The notes under the pieces: model-generated
What the model saw: the letters and a program-made list of their open reading frames with translations, nothing else
Databases searched by the model: none
Told to the model about the DNA's origin: nothing
Position numbers and translations under genes: made by a program
In this document: piece after piece, positions 20,190 through 32,501 of the stretch
How positions within the stretch are numbered: position 1 is the stretch's first letter
How the letters are laid out: each line of letters begins with the position of its first letter
DNA from: Adiantum capillus-veneris
Lineage: Eukaryota; Streptophyta; Polypodiopsida; Polypodiales; Pteridaceae
Assembly: GCA_014529385.2 (NCBI GenBank)
Contig: CM043948.1
Location: 22,717,451-22,777,450, forward strand
Length of the DNA: 60,000 nt
Reading direction: 5' to 3'

Positions 20190-20225
20190 ACCTCCCACTT
20201 AAAGTCCAATGTGGTACTTTAAGTG
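20164..20225 (-). promoter_or_regulatory. Nested inverted repeats around the copia-1 PPT
   Basis: CACTTAAAGT (20196-20205) and ACTTTAAGTG (20216-20225) form a perfect 10-bp stem with a 10-nt loop. The loop CCAATGTGGT is itself complementary to ACCACATTGG (20164-20173) in the LTR. The same arrangement occurs in the second copy (36097-36126). A role is inferred only. Confidence 0.6.
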
Positions 20226-20278
20226 TGAGAGAAGCTACTATACAAGCTAATATACAAGAGATGTAGAGAAGTGATGTA

Positions 20279-23200
20279 CTACCCTACACCTAACTGCTTG
20301 TGAAAATGCGCAAAGCTCTCTGAGGGAAGTCCTTTTGTAAGTAGATCAGCAGGATTTTCTGTGGTGTGAACTTTGACAAGCTGAAGTTGCTTATCCTCGA
20401 GCATTTCCCTGATGAAATGATGCTTCACATCCACATGCTTTGTCTTTGAGTGATAAACTGGATTACGAGCCAATTGTATAGCACTTTGACTATCACAATA
20501 TAACACAGGCATCTCTTCTTTGATTCCCAAATCTGTTACTAGTCGATTAAGCCAAATTGATTCTTTGCATGCCTCTGATGCTGCAACATATTCAGCCTCT
20601 GTAGTAGACTGAGTAACACAATCTTGTAATCTAGAACGCCATGATACTGCTCCACCAGCCAATGTAAAGACATACCCTAACGCAGACCTTCGGTTGTCTA
20701 AGTCACCTGCATAATCTGCGTCTGTAAAACCCTTTACACTTAGCTCTTGACTCCCATAGCATATACGCATACTCTTTGTAGCTTTCACGTATCTCAATAT
20801 TCCTTTCACTGCCTCCCAATGTTTCTTGCCTGGATTTGACATGTATCGACTTACTACTCCCACTGCAAATGCAATGTCTGGGCGAGTAGCAATCATTGCA
20901 TACATCAAACTACCCACTGCAGACGCATATGGAATCTTATCCATTTCAGCCTGTTCTTCCTCAGACACAGGACAATCTTGTTTGCTAAGTTTCACATATG
21001 GTGGCGATGGAACACTCAGTGCCTTTCCCTTCTCCATATTGAAACGTTTCAAAACCTTGTCAATATACTCTGTTTGAGATAACCAAATCAACTTCTTTGA
21101 TCTGTCTCTCTCAATGCGCATACCAAGTATATGACTTGCCTCACCCATGTCTTTCATGTCAAACGATTTTGCCATCTTTGACTTCAAAGTTGAAATTTCT
21201 TCCAAGTGCTTGCCAGCAATCAACATGTCATCCACATACAAAATAAGGATCAGCCAACTGCCATCCTTAGCCTTCTTTGTATATAGACAGTGATCGAACT
21301 CACTACGTTTGTAGCCTTGAGAAAGCATAAACTTGTGGAATTTATGGTACCATGCCCTCGGTGATTGTTTTAAGCCATAAAGACTCTTTAACAACTGGCA
21401 TACCCAATCTTCCTTGCCTTTCTCAACAAACCCTTCTGGCTGCTGCATGTAAATTTCCACATCTAAATCATCATGCAAGAATGCTGTCTTGACATCCATT
21501 TGGTGCAACACCAAATCTAATATGGCAACCAATGCAAGAAAGCATCTTAATGTAGTCATCTTACCACCGGAGAGAAGACTTCATCAAATTCAATGCCTTG
21601 TTCTTGCTTAAAGCCCTTGGCTGACTATCATGAGCGGTGATCTTATACCTGTAAACCCATTTACAGGGTAGAGCCTTGTTGCCCCGTGGTAATTTAACTA
21701 GCTTCCATGTATGGTTTTTATGCAGAGCTGTCATCTCTGACTGCATGGCCAATTGCCAATTCCCGGAGTCCTTCATTTGCACTGCTTCCTTGTAACATGA
21801 AGGCTCATTGCAATCAGTCAACATGAATAGTTCATAGATGGAACAAACCTATCAGGAGGTCGCGTGACACGTCCAGATCTACGCACAATAGGTGGCTCAG
21901 GGTCATCCACAACCTGTGGTTCCACTCTATTCTGTCCTTGCTCCTCTTGAGCCCTGACATTTTGTCTTGCACGTGCAGGTCCATCTTCTTGGAAGACGAC
22001 TCTTCTAATCTCCTCAACCCTCTCTGGTTTAGAATGATATTTGGATTCATTAAAGTGAACATCATTGCTGCGGACAACCTTTCTGGATTCGGGATCCCAA
22101 AGTCTGTACCCCATCTCACCAGAATTACCATAGCCTAGAAAGATGCACTTTCTACTCTTTGGCTCAAGTTTGTTCCTAAATTCTTTTGGAACGTGAGTAT
22201 ATGCCTCACAGCCAAAGACTCTGAATGCTTGTATGAGGGCATTTTGCCTGACCATACCATCTTTGGCACTGAATCCTTATGCAAAACCTTGCTAGGAGAT
22301 CTATTTACAAGATGAACAGCTGTTGATACTGCTTCAGCCCAAAACCCATTTGGCAGCTGTGCATTAGACAACATACTTCTGACCTTCTCTTGTATGGTCC
22401 TATTCATCCTCTCAGCAACACCATTTTGAGGAGGATTCTAAGGAGCAGTAAGTTCACGTTTTATACCTTTTGACTCACAAAAGTCCTGAAAGGCCTTTGA
22501 AACATACTCTCCACCATTGTCAGTGCGTAAGCATTTAAGCTTCTTGCCACTCTGATTCTCCACAAGTGTCACAAACGTTTTGAAAACACTAAACGCTTCA
22601 TCCTTGTGCTTGAGAAAGTAAACCCATACTTTCCTCGAGTAATCATCTATAAATGTCATAAAGTAAGAAGCTCCCCCTAGAGATAGGTTAGGCATAGGTC
22701 CACACAAATCACTATGAACAAGTGCCAACTATGTATCTCTTCTACTGCTTCTATGCTTATGTGGCTGCTGTGTTTGCTTACCATACAGACAATGTTCACA
22801 GAATTCAAAATCATCAAATGAAAATCCAGGCAAATAACCAGAACGAGACAAGATTTCCATTCCCTTCTTGGACATATGTCCTAACCGGCTATGCCACAAA
22901 GAAACGTTCGGCTGCTCGGTTACATTGATTACATTTTTAGAGACATTTGATACATAAATCATGTAAAGTCCTCCAAACTTTACTCCATGTGCTACTGCCA
23001 TAGAACCCTTGGATATCTTCCACATGTTCTGTCCAAAAGTGGTGACGTAGCCAGCATCATCAAGTAAGCCTGTGCTGATCAAGCTCTTTGTAATTGCGAG
23101 AACATGTCTCAAATTCTTCAGCGTGAAAGAAGAGCCATTCTGAAACTTCAATTGAACATCTCCAACACCTAAGATCTCACATGTCTGCCCATTGCCTAGC

Positions 23201-24231
23201 CGAACATGATCTTTAGTGGTCACATAAGAAGTAAACCACTCCTTGTTTGGAGACACATGAAGTGATGCCCCTGAGTCTATAATCCAGTCACTCAGTGCAT
23301 TTCCATCAGATGCTGTAAGAAGAGCTGAGTCCATTGTATTCTTCAAGAAGTAGATGTCTCCTGACACTAGACTGTCATCCTCTGCAACAGTGTTTGTCAC
23401 ATTTATTTCTTGAATCTCCACTGAGGACTTGTTCTTCTCACCATGGTCTTCAGCTTTCTCTTTGCCTTTTTCTGCTTTCCATTCTCTGCAGTCTCTTTTC
23501 ATGTGACCCTTCTTGCCACAATGGTAGCATTCTATGTCACTCTTGCCTTTAGCACTGCGGGACTTGCTACGAGACTGATTCCTCTTTCCACCTTTGTACT
23601 TTTCTTTGGTCCTTCCCCTGACAACTAAGGCTGTTCCTTTGCCTTTGTCCATTGTCTTTCTATTGGTTTCTTCAGTAAGCAGACTTCCTTCTATACCTGC
23701 TATGTTCAAACCATTTGGAGGTGCAAAATTACTCAAAGTTGTGCGAAAAGTGTCCCAACGTTCCGGCAATGTGATCAACAGGAACATAGCTCTAACAGGT
23801 TCATCAAACTTGACACCTTGAGCTGACAACTGACTGTAGATTGTGTTGAATTCATTCAGATGATTGGACATAGGTGTCCCTTCTTTCATCTTCAAGTCAA
23901 CAAGCTTCTTAAGCAAGTATACCTGTGAAGCTGCACTCTGCTTCTCATAAAGATCACTCAGCTTTAACCATGCTTGATAAGCCGACATCTCGTCTGCTAC
24001 ATTGAAGTAAACGCTTTCTGCCAAAGTCAGCATAATGGTAGAAAGTGCCAATTCATCCATTTCGCTCCATTCATCTTTGTCCATATCTTCTGGTTTTATC
24101 CCCTTGAGCTTTATAGGTTTTATCTGCTTCTTTTGTACCAACACGTGCCAAATCTGCTTCTTCCAATATGGGAAATTGGTTCCATCCAGCTTCTTGATAT
24201 TGTAAAGAGCAGTGTCCTGTGATCCAGCCAT
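20279..24231 (-). pseudogene. copia-1 gag-pol polyprotein, disrupted
   Basis: From 24231: UBN2-type gag (KLDGTNFPYWKKQIWHVL), CCHC knuckle CYHCGKKGHMKRDC, protease WIIDSGASLHVSP (DSG active site), integrase zinc-binding HSRLGHMSKKGME...CEHCLYGK, a stop at 22729 where the sister copy has CAG, integrase core DDYSRKVW and TDNGGEY, a second stop near 22438 (TAC in the sister), QNGVAERMNRTI, a frameshift near 22230, then RT with ILILYVDDMLIAG and RNase H with QSTTEAEYVAASEACKES and NPADLLTKGLPSESF ending at 20279. Compared with the second copy, a 25-bp deletion near 21617 between TTGG repeats and a 1-bp loss near 21561 separate the RT ORF. Non-functional as read. Confidence 0.92.
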
Positions 24232-25328
24232 AGCTACGCTTCACAGTAGTTTACTTTCCTGGGAAAAATTCGGCAGAGTTTCCCTTGTAAACTGACCTCT
24301 GAACCAATATCAACCTGTCAAATGAACCAATAAAGCTTTAGATTCTGCATAAATTTCGGCAGAGTCTCCTTTGTAAAATGGCTCTGGTGTACTAAAAAAC
24401 AGACCAAAAAACAGCTCAAAAACACTGTCTCTCTGACACTGTAAGATGTGGGTAAACCTGTCCTGCACCTGTACTGTCTCTAACTGTCCTGTCACTGTCC
24501 TGTAAGCATAGACTGCGACAATGCCTCAACGGCAGTAAAGCAAAGATGCAATCCCAACTGTCTAACTCACAGTCAATACATCCTAGCTGCCTATCTAAGG
24601 GTGCTCGATGGATCGCTCCAAGACCTGTATCACCCAAAGGATCTCAACATTCGAGAATCCCCCAGCTCAATAAAACCTCACTCGACCCTCAACAAAGGCT
24701 GCAGTAAATCTGACAGTACATAGACTTCCCACAAAGTCATACATCCACAAATTTCCCACTGTATGCTGTAACCGCTGCGGCGGTTGTTTGCTGCGTGACT
24801 CACAGCCAGCAAACCCTCAACAGACATACATCATCTCTGACAATACATCCCATGTGGAAGTACCGGCAATGTCAGGATGAAATCTGGAATATCAAGCAGC
24901 AAACACAAGCTACCTGATGAACTAGTGGATGTCGCCTACAGTCTGTGTGTAGATGCGCCCGTGTTGTATGTGACACGCCTCCAAGAACTGTGAGCCGTCC
25001 TTCGATGTGTAGACAGCCACAAATCAACACTCTGGGAGTGTCGATATCCTCAGCACCTGTAGTTGTAGGCCGAAAACCCCAAATTTGCAGAGTCGGATCT
25101 GCACCCGCTGAGACCACGGAGTCGAAAATGGCCTGCGCAGACCTTTGTCGAAGCCGAACGGTGGCCGAGATGACCTCAGAATGAAATTCTGACAACACCA
25201 AGCCCTTTGGGCTTACCCACGAGATTTGTGGCCGTGTCTTTTCCTGTCGAATTTCACTCCAATCTGAGTTGGTGACTCTAGCCTCCTGCAGTGCTGCCCC
25301 GAGCCTCGATCTGAGCTCTGATACCAGT
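24232..25328 (-). other. copia-1 5' leader and PBS
   Basis: About 1.1 kb of non-coding leader between the LTR and gag ATG. The PBS (ACTGGTATCAGAGC, minus) is at about 25315-25328 next to the 5' LTR. Confidence 0.8.
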
Positions 25329-25520
25329 TGAAGGAGTACGAGCGGAAGTGCGACGCGAGAGAGAGTGCGAGAAGAAGAGCACAACGATATGGTGAACTCG
25401 CTCTACTGTAATGTGTAGAGCATAGTGAGTTCTTATTAGGTTTTTACAAAAGAATATGTGTACATACATGGCGGCCCGCCCACTTACCTGGGCGACCACA
25501 TTGGGCTTTATACCCCAACA
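25329..25520 (-). repeat. copia-1 5' LTR
   Basis: 192 bp, about 98% identical to 19998-20189; followed outward by the TSD ACAAT at 25521-25525. Confidence 0.93.
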
Positions 25521-25601
25521 ACAATCCTATCACTCAAATGCTGGTCGTATAAAATTGGTTCATAGGTCATTTTGGCCTTTTGCAGACATTAATAGTACAT
25601 T

Positions 25602-25604
<3 letters not shown>

Positions 25605-25683
<79 letters not shown>
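25605..25683 (+). repeat. (TC)n microsatellite
   Basis: About 39 uninterrupted dinucleotide units. Confidence 0.97.
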
Positions 25684-25688
<5 letters not shown>

Positions 25689-27903
25689 CAAGTACTAATT
25701 GTGCATTGTCTCGTCTATGTCATAAAATCTTGGCCGCTTCCTTTAGCACTTCTTTCTTGTTCCATTCCACTCCAATCTATTTGTGCAACTAGGCAATCAC
25801 AAACTTTATGTTGAGCTCTAGTTGACCTCTACATTACAGGAAGATAGATTATAAAAATCAATAGTTATGAAACATTCAGAACAACACATCAATGCTTACA
25901 TCCAATGTATGTGTAGTTGAGGCATGTAAAGCGTTGACACCTATCATATGTGCTGACAAAACAAACATCCACCTACAATGGGCATGATCCATCCATCTGT
26001 GTCGATGTTGCACGTGACATCGTAGGATCCAAAAAGCTCCTGTTGCTTAGAACTCGGCCTTGGTGAGGGCGTTATAGATACATGGGACCCCAACAAAGAG
26101 GGTAATGGGGTCGTCAATGGTGTCAAGGCCTTAGAGGTATGCCATTGGACTCGTCAAGAAGAGACACTATGTGCACGAATAAAAAAGAAGGTAATTGAAT
26201 AAATGTTTACAATTTTATAAGCATAGAGTGAATTAATGCCATATAGCCTAGTTCTACTATGCGAGGTCTCGATCGGATGGTGGAAGAGTAATGTGTGTTG
26301 TTTGTTGAGTAGCACCAACTAGCTTTGGAAGAGAAGTCATGCTATTACCACAAGTTTATTACAGTTTGGTGATGAAATGGTATACTTATATGCGCAAAAT
26401 ATATACATACATACATACTTTACATAAAATGAGATTAAACATGTGTGCTCATCCCATGGTAGGGTTTTGAAAAGGGCCCTTCTATGTGCATATATGTCTC
26501 AATGTCTCTTGTAGCCGATGTCCGGTAGCCTCCAACTCCTCGTCAGTGAGCTAATGGTACTCTATGATGTCCTCTGTTATATCTGCTCCCTCAGAATGCT
26601 GATAGCTCATAACAAGCCCTTTGAGGCCAGTAGTAGCCCCACTTGACCTGAGGTAGGGGACATTGAGATGATCTGTTTGAAAACTTTAGAATTTAGTGAG
26701 CCATTTGGTTTGAATTAAGGTTAGAGAGAAAGTAGATCACAAAAACTAAGCTGTCCACTTAACAATACCTCAAAAAGTAACCTTTATAAAAAAAATCTAC
26801 TGAATTACTTTCTTTGCTTTCTAGAATTTTTCTCGGATCTACTTTTCTTGCCTTTACTTTGCTTCTTTTTCTTTTTCTCATCGTCGCTCGAACTAAAAAA
26901 GACAAACTATCAGCAATTTTTTTTTGGGTCATCCTCTAAATAAACACGTTTCTTGTATCTACTAGCCACATGTCAATGTGTAGAGATTCCCTGCTAAAAA
27001 TTTACCAAAATCTACCGGCCCATAAAAAAAAGTCATAGTCCCATCAAGCACAACGGAAGGGTTTAAGGATTATAACTCGGATCTAGTACTTCGCATAGAC
27101 ACAAGGTTAATTCAATTTGCTTGAGAAAGAAATTAAACTAAATGCAATGAGAGAGAGAGAGAAAGAGATATTGGGCTAATACGGTGCAAAAGCGATGGGC
27201 TCATATGATGCAAAATGTTGGGCTAATGTGATGTAAAAACACTGATTGAACTGATGCAAAAACGTCCGGTTGATGTTGCAAAAACACCGTTCCATGTTGA
27301 ATCTCTCTCTCTCTCTCTCCAAGTTAAATTATTTGCAATTTTCTATATATGTCTTGCTATTGGTTTTCTTGTTTGGAGTGTCCAAGCCTATAAAAATTGG
27401 CCTCTAATCTGGTGGACACCTTGACTCCACTCTAGAACACCTGCAATGCCACATACATGAACACGACACCTATGGAGAAGAGAGAATATCACCCCACTAG
27501 TGAATGAAGAGTAAACATCTAGTAGAAAGGAACACCCATTAATGCTAAAAGACTACAACTAAGATGGCAAGGTCAGGATATGCACCTAAGCTTTACAAGA
27601 GAAGAACAAGGTGCTATAGTAAGTTACCCAATAGACTATCAATCCTATCCATTGCACATGGACCCACTAGACTAAAAGGAAGTAGTCTCAAAAATTGACT
27701 CCAAGATGGCTCTATATCCCCTTCTAAAGGAAGAACACCCGGACCATGGATAACTACCATAACTCTCCAATAGTCTCTACTTGTGTAGTTCGATCACCCA
27801 ATGTAGGTAAATTTGGAACTTGTGGAACTTGAAACCAAATCTAGGAGATGGGTGTCCTTGTAGCCTAAAAACATGTTAAACTTGAATACTTGACCTCTAT
27901 CCA
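25684..27903. other. Anonymous intergenic DNA with a repeat fragment
   Basis: No gene recognised. About 26820-27010 is a diverged, internally deleted copy of about 27985-28360 (shared TTTTCTTGCCTTTACTTTGC-type block, then an AACACG...TTCTTGTATCTAC block). Short (GA)n and (CT)n runs lie at about 27150 and 27303. A repeated phrase 'GGCTAATRYGRTGCAAAA' is seen several times at 27170-27290. Confidence 0.45.
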
Positions 27904-28236
27904 TCAACTCTTTGGTCTTCTTTCACATTTTTTCACTATCGAAACTACCAAAAGAGGACAAGGTCTCCTCCTTTGAAGTGCTAGATTGCTTTCTAGACTT
28001 TTCCTTGATCTACTTTTCTTACTTTTACTTTGCTTCTTCTTCTTCTTCTCATCCTTACTAGAGCTAGAGGAGCACAAACTGTCAGAATTCTCTGAAGATG
28101 AAGAAAAAATTAGGTAATCCTTGAAATGAACACGCTTTTTTCTACATTTGTCTTTTCTTTCTACTTCATTATCCACTTGACAAAAAATGGATAACCTCAT
28201 GCCATCTAGAGTGAACCTTGTCAAGCGGGTAATCAT
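27904..28236 (-). pseudogene. Lys/Ser-rich repeat-derived ORF
   Basis: 110 codons with a serine cluster (FSSSSENSDSLCSSSSSKDE) followed by a basic Lys/Ser/Arg tract (KKKKKQSKSKKSRSRKS). I do not recognise it. Because a decayed copy of the same DNA lies at 26820-27010, I treat it as part of a repeat, perhaps a gag-like or transposon ORF, rather than a host gene. Confidence 0.3.
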
Positions 28237-28493
28237 TTAGGTGATTCACATATTTTGGGTCCTTGGAGTACTTGATCAATTTTCTCATGCGCGTGTCAAT
28301 CCTCTAGTTGACATTTGTACTCCGCTCTGTCGAGATTCCTTGCCAATTTTTTTTCAAAATCTCTTTACTCCTTGGAGAAAAGGCTTATTCCCATCATTGT
28401 TTTCCTCTATTCCCCCACTGGGTTTTGAGTTTTCTTCAAATCCCCATAGACTAAGAGTCGGAGGAATGTTGTTTGTTGGATTCTCCACGTGAA

Positions 28494-28721
28494 TGTTACC
28501 ATATACATGTGGTAGTGATGTGTGTGAACACACTAGGACCGCCGGGGCATTTTTTCATTCTTTAGGAGGTTTTTTTCCCCCATGCATTGTATATACACCC
28601 ATCACTCTAGGGCTATCTATCTTTCCATTGCACACTAAGTAATACACTCTCTATTGTGTGCCTTGAGCTTCCTTCATCTTCTCCAAGCTGTGTGTGTTTC
28701 TCTGCAACCCTAATTCCAACA
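28494..28721 (+). repeat. 5' LTR of a second copia family
   Basis: About 228 bp running TGTTACCATATACATGTGG to TAATTCCAACA, followed by a PBS-like ATTGGTATTAGAACAGG (iMet type with two changes) at 28722-28738. Confidence 0.75.
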
Positions 28722-29083
28722 ATTGGTATTAGAACAGGTTGCGTCCTCCGGGGCTTAGTTGCCAGGTGCTCCAGTACACGCCTGCTCACTTTCTCCGATT
28801 TCAGTGAGCTTTGGCGAGCGTTCGTAGGTCAATAAATATTGCGGGAGGGCTTGTAGATCTTGGTCTGCTCAGATTTTTGATTTGGGCTCATTTCGGCCTC
28901 CGTTTCCACTACAGGCAGTACTGCACAGGCTATTTCGTCATTTTGTGCAGAATTTCTGTCAGTGACGTTTTCTACATAACAGGTGCCTTATAGTCTTCTA
29001 CGGTTTGTTCTATATAGTACGTGTTGTTCCCACTCCGTTTCTCCTATTTTCGGGCAGTTTTCACATCAGGTGCAACATTTACC

Positions 29084-30241
29084 ATGGCTGACAACAACAA
29101 CACAGATGTGTTCAAGATGTTTGCTGCTAAGGACAGGTTGGATGGGGACAACTACCCTATGCGGGCTTATATGATGCAACATGTTCTTGTGTCAAAAGGC
29201 GTCTGGAACATTGTGCAGGGCATTGATGTACGTCCTGGTTCTGAAGATGTAGGCGATCTTGAGGATGTTGCAGGTCTTGTTGCAAGGATTGCTGCTGTTA
29301 GAGTTGTTTTGCCGATGGTAGAACAAACTCGTTGGGATGTTAAGGATGCGTAGGCTCATGCATTGATTGCGTTGTCTGTGAAGCGCACCATTGTTCCTCA
29401 CATCCGTTCAGCAAAATCTGCAAAACAGGCTTGGGATATTCTAGCAGGTCTTTATGCAAGCCGCAATGAGGCTAAAATTGGCTGTGTAAAGAGCTGGAGT
29501 CAAAGATTATGCATGAGGAAGATGATATGGACACTTTTCTTGCTAGTGTCAAGGATATCAATGAGCAACTTATTTTGAAGTCATTTCAGATAGTTCCCTT
29601 GTGCAGACAGTCTTGATGCCTTACCAGATTCTTACCAGACTTTTGCTAGTACTTGGAGACTTATGACCCAAGGAAATCCAGAAGTTGTCAAGTTTGATGC
29701 ATTATGCACATTGCTGTTGCAAGAGTCACTTTCCAGAAAAAACAGGACTAGGCAGCGTGCAGTTGAACAGGATTTTATTGCTTCTCAAAGAAAGGGTGGT
29801 AACAGCAATGTGGCCACTTCTTATGGTTCTGTTGCGAGTGGCAAAACTTCTGTTCCTAATGCTTCTGCTGGTAGCACTTCGTCAGGCAATTCTAGTGATA
29901 AGGGCAAAAAGAAGATGCGTTGCCATTATTGTAAAGAAAATGATCACTTGATCAAGCAATGTCCTAAGTTGAAGGCCAAAGAGGCTAAGAAGAAAGAGGG
30001 TGGTTCCACTGCAAATGCTGGTTCCACTACAAATGCAGCCATTGTTGAGTCTTCTGTGAAAGGAGACTATGATGCTCATGTTGATGCAGAATGGGCTTTT
30101 AGCGCAGAGTGCACTTACAATCCTGCTGTCCATGATGCATGCTTGTCAGTTGCTGCAGATTCACATGTGTAGTATTTCGACAGTGGTGCTACAAAGCACA
30201 TTACCTCACATCGTGAATTGTTTGCCTCTCTCAAGTCTGTC
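29084..30241 (+). pseudogene. copia-3 gag and protease start
   Basis: Begins MADNNNTDVFKMFAAKDRLDG, with the gag motif DGDNYPMRAYMMQHVLV. A stop at 29351-29353 and frame changes near 29490 and 29600 follow. The frame resumes with FASTWRLMTQ...FDALCTLLLQE and a CCHC knuckle CHYCKENDHLIKQC (29922 onward), then protease FDSGATKHITSHRELF (DSG active site) preceded by a stop, truncated at 30241. Capsid-type protein of the virus-like particle; inactive here. Confidence 0.85.
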
Positions 30242-30489
30242 TGTGCGCTCCTTGCCGCACTGTCGAAGCAAGGGCCTTGCCTAACACTGTGTGCGAGCCA
30301 TAGACGGCTCCAAGCACACAACTAGCTTAACTAGTAAGCTCAAAAGAGGGCAATGGTGTGTCACTCACCGCTCTATGCTCCTGCCGTGGAGGATTCCTCG
30401 CCGCGAAGAAGAAGGAGACGCCGCTACGTCGCGCTCAATCGCTTCACCGCCGTCGTGCCGCCGCAATGCTCGATCGCGCGCTCTCTCTC

Positions 30490-30565
<76 letters not shown>

Positions 30566-30817
30566 ACACACACACACAAGGAGGTGAAGAAGAAGAAGAT
30601 GGAGATGGAGATGGAGCAAGAGCACTCTTCTATTGCTCAAATGAGAGAATGAGTGAATTTTAGGTTTAGTTGGCTTTTATATGAGCTCACCCCATTCACA
30701 CTTGGGCGCTCATGCTTAGCCAACTAATCCCTTACAAGCCTGGTACCTAACTCTACCAAATACATAATACACGTCCGTCGTAGGTGATGGGGTGTCCGTG
30801 AGCCGTGAGGGTTAACA
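30242..30817 (-). repeat. gypsy-A 3' LTR
   Basis: Homologous to the gypsy-B LTRs. On the minus strand it starts TGTTAACCCTCACGG next to the PPT (GGAAGGGGGGCA). It contains a (CT)n-(CA)n microsatellite at 30481-30578. The flank 30237-30241 is CTGTC; no matching right-hand duplication is available because the other end is lost. Confidence 0.88.
30481..30578 (+). repeat. (CT)n-(CA)n microsatellite inside LTR
   Basis: CT run with one TATC interruption, joined to a CA run with one TACA interruption. The same LTR position in gypsy-B carries CT runs of different length. Confidence 0.97.
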
Positions 30818-32501
30818 TGCCCCCCTTCCTGATGTAGATTCCTTCCTCGGAAGCTATTGAGTTGAAGCTCGTTCGTCGAGGTGGAAGAGCATTTGAGATG
30901 AATGTCCTTAGCCTTCTTCAGTCACTGCAAAATCAAACAACATTGGCACAGTAATTGCATTCTCATAAGTGATTAAAAAGCATATGCAGTTTTAGGTAGA
31001 CAAATTGATTGGTAAAATAATTTCAAACAATTTGTCAGCAATGAACATTAAATTGCAATGTAATCCAATGCATAAACAGATGTAAAGGTAAAAAATTAAC
31101 AAGTCTGGGGTCGCTAATTTGACAGTCGAAAGGCACTAGAGATCGAATATTAATACCATGGGTAAGCTTCTTAATTTTCTATGTCAATTAAGTTGTTTAA
31201 TCGCGAGAGCCAAGTATTCATGTTCGAGGGCTGACTAGAGGCTATATCTAGAAGACCTTGTAGTTAAGCTACCATAAAAGGAATTTCTCATGAAATCATT
31301 GCCTGACTGATTACTTTTTCTTTGACCCCCCAAAGTCTTTTCACAGTGATTCAATTTGATGTGTGTGCTTATTTTGTATGCCTTGGGTTTTTTGCTTTTC
31401 AAGGAAAAGCGCCCACACTGGGAACCTCTAGGGCTCTAATACCATAGGCAATACATGTGAGTGAAGTACCAAATCAAGCTGAGATTTCTCTTCCAGCTTA
31501 AGATTTTACAGTGTGGCACTTTGATTTTTTGTTTGTTCATGTTCAGCATTTTAATTTTGTAACTTTGGGGGGTTATATAACACTGATACACCTCCCCAGG
31601 CTCATCACACTAGTTAACTCCCTTTATAATACTTAAGCTAAAGGTCAATAGGGTCAAGCCCACTAGAAAGCCCTAGTACATTTCACACAATGCTGCCTAA
31701 ATCGGATTAAGAACCTAAGTAACCATTGATTATTAGGAAGGCATTCCCCATGGTATTAAGAGAAGATCTCTAACACCTAACTTGGTCAAACTAGCTTAGT
31801 CGGACTGCTTGATTTTTAAACCTAGACAAGTGATTATGACAAAAAATTACATTGAATTAAATGTTTGATACTAAGAAAATGCGGTGAATATTAGGCTACC
31901 AATCACAATTAAAGCAGACAATCATAGATGCAAAAAAGATAAGGGGCAATGCTAATGGTTAAGAAACACCTGTTTGTGTTGATGGTCGCGCTTGATCTGA
32001 AGTGTGAACGAGAGAAAGATTCCATGAAGGTCCAAATCCTAACCACAGCAACACGTTCCTGTACACACTATGAAACACAAACAATACCTCTAGGAGGCAC
32101 ATCAGTGGGAAAAGAGAACTTTGCTAATCACTCAACTCTAAAAGAGAAACACTCCTATCGTACTAATCTTACCTACCCTCCATCACTCAAGTGATGAGGA
32201 TCAAAGGTGTTTCATGACATAGGTTTCTGTTTCAGTGTACCGGATGTAAATGTGTAGGTCTGGGTCAATGTTTTGACTTTTATTGTGCATACTCGTTTGC
32301 TAATTGCTCTTGCTCTTTATTTTTTTGTTTTTTGTGAGTATAAAGCTTTATATGTACATTCCCTAAGATTGGTGATTGAGAGGTCAGGGAAAAAGGTTGA
32401 GAGGGAAACAAATGAATGATGACTGTCAGCAAACACTCCCCCCTTCCTTGGGTAGATCATACCATTTGAAATGAGCTTGTCACCCTTTGAAACCAATTGT
32501 T
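30818..32501 (-). other. gypsy-A 3' untranslated region
   Basis: About 1.7 kb, colinear with 51002-52792 of gypsy-B, including the PPT (minus GGAAGGGGGGCA) next to the LTR. No conserved ORF is seen; the 81-codon ORF at 31949 has no homologous open frame in the sister copy. Confidence 0.75.

Larger units (their letters stand above)
19998..25520 (-). mobile_element. Ty1/copia retrotransposon 'copia-1', full length, mutated
   Basis: 5523 bp bounded by 192-bp LTRs (19998-20189 and 25329-25520, about 4 differences) and the 5-bp duplication ACAAT (19993-19997; 25521-25525). On the minus strand: 5' LTR, iMet PBS, leader of about 1.1 kb, gag-PR-IN-RT-RNase H, PPT, 3' LTR. Domain order IN before RT makes it copia. 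Stops and frameshifts show it is inactive. A shorter relative lies at 35899-40437. Confidence 0.95.
28494..30241 (+). mobile_element. 5' part of Ty1/copia element 'copia-3', cut by gypsy-A
   Basis: 5' LTR, PBS, leader, gag and the first residues of protease. The element ends abruptly at 30241, where the gypsy-A LTR starts. Its 3' portion is not found beyond gypsy-A, so the far side has been lost or rearranged. Confidence 0.8.

Noticed and set aside
20826-21077. Plus-strand ORFs opposite copia-1, repeated at 36726-36977
   Set aside because: Shadow of the copia RT on the other strand; repeated only because the element is repeated.
30353-30663. Overlapping SLSLS/HTHTH ORFs in the gypsy LTR
   Set aside because: Products of the CT/CA microsatellite; the same occurs at 18015-18215, 25456-25792, 50366-50843 and 58857-59186.
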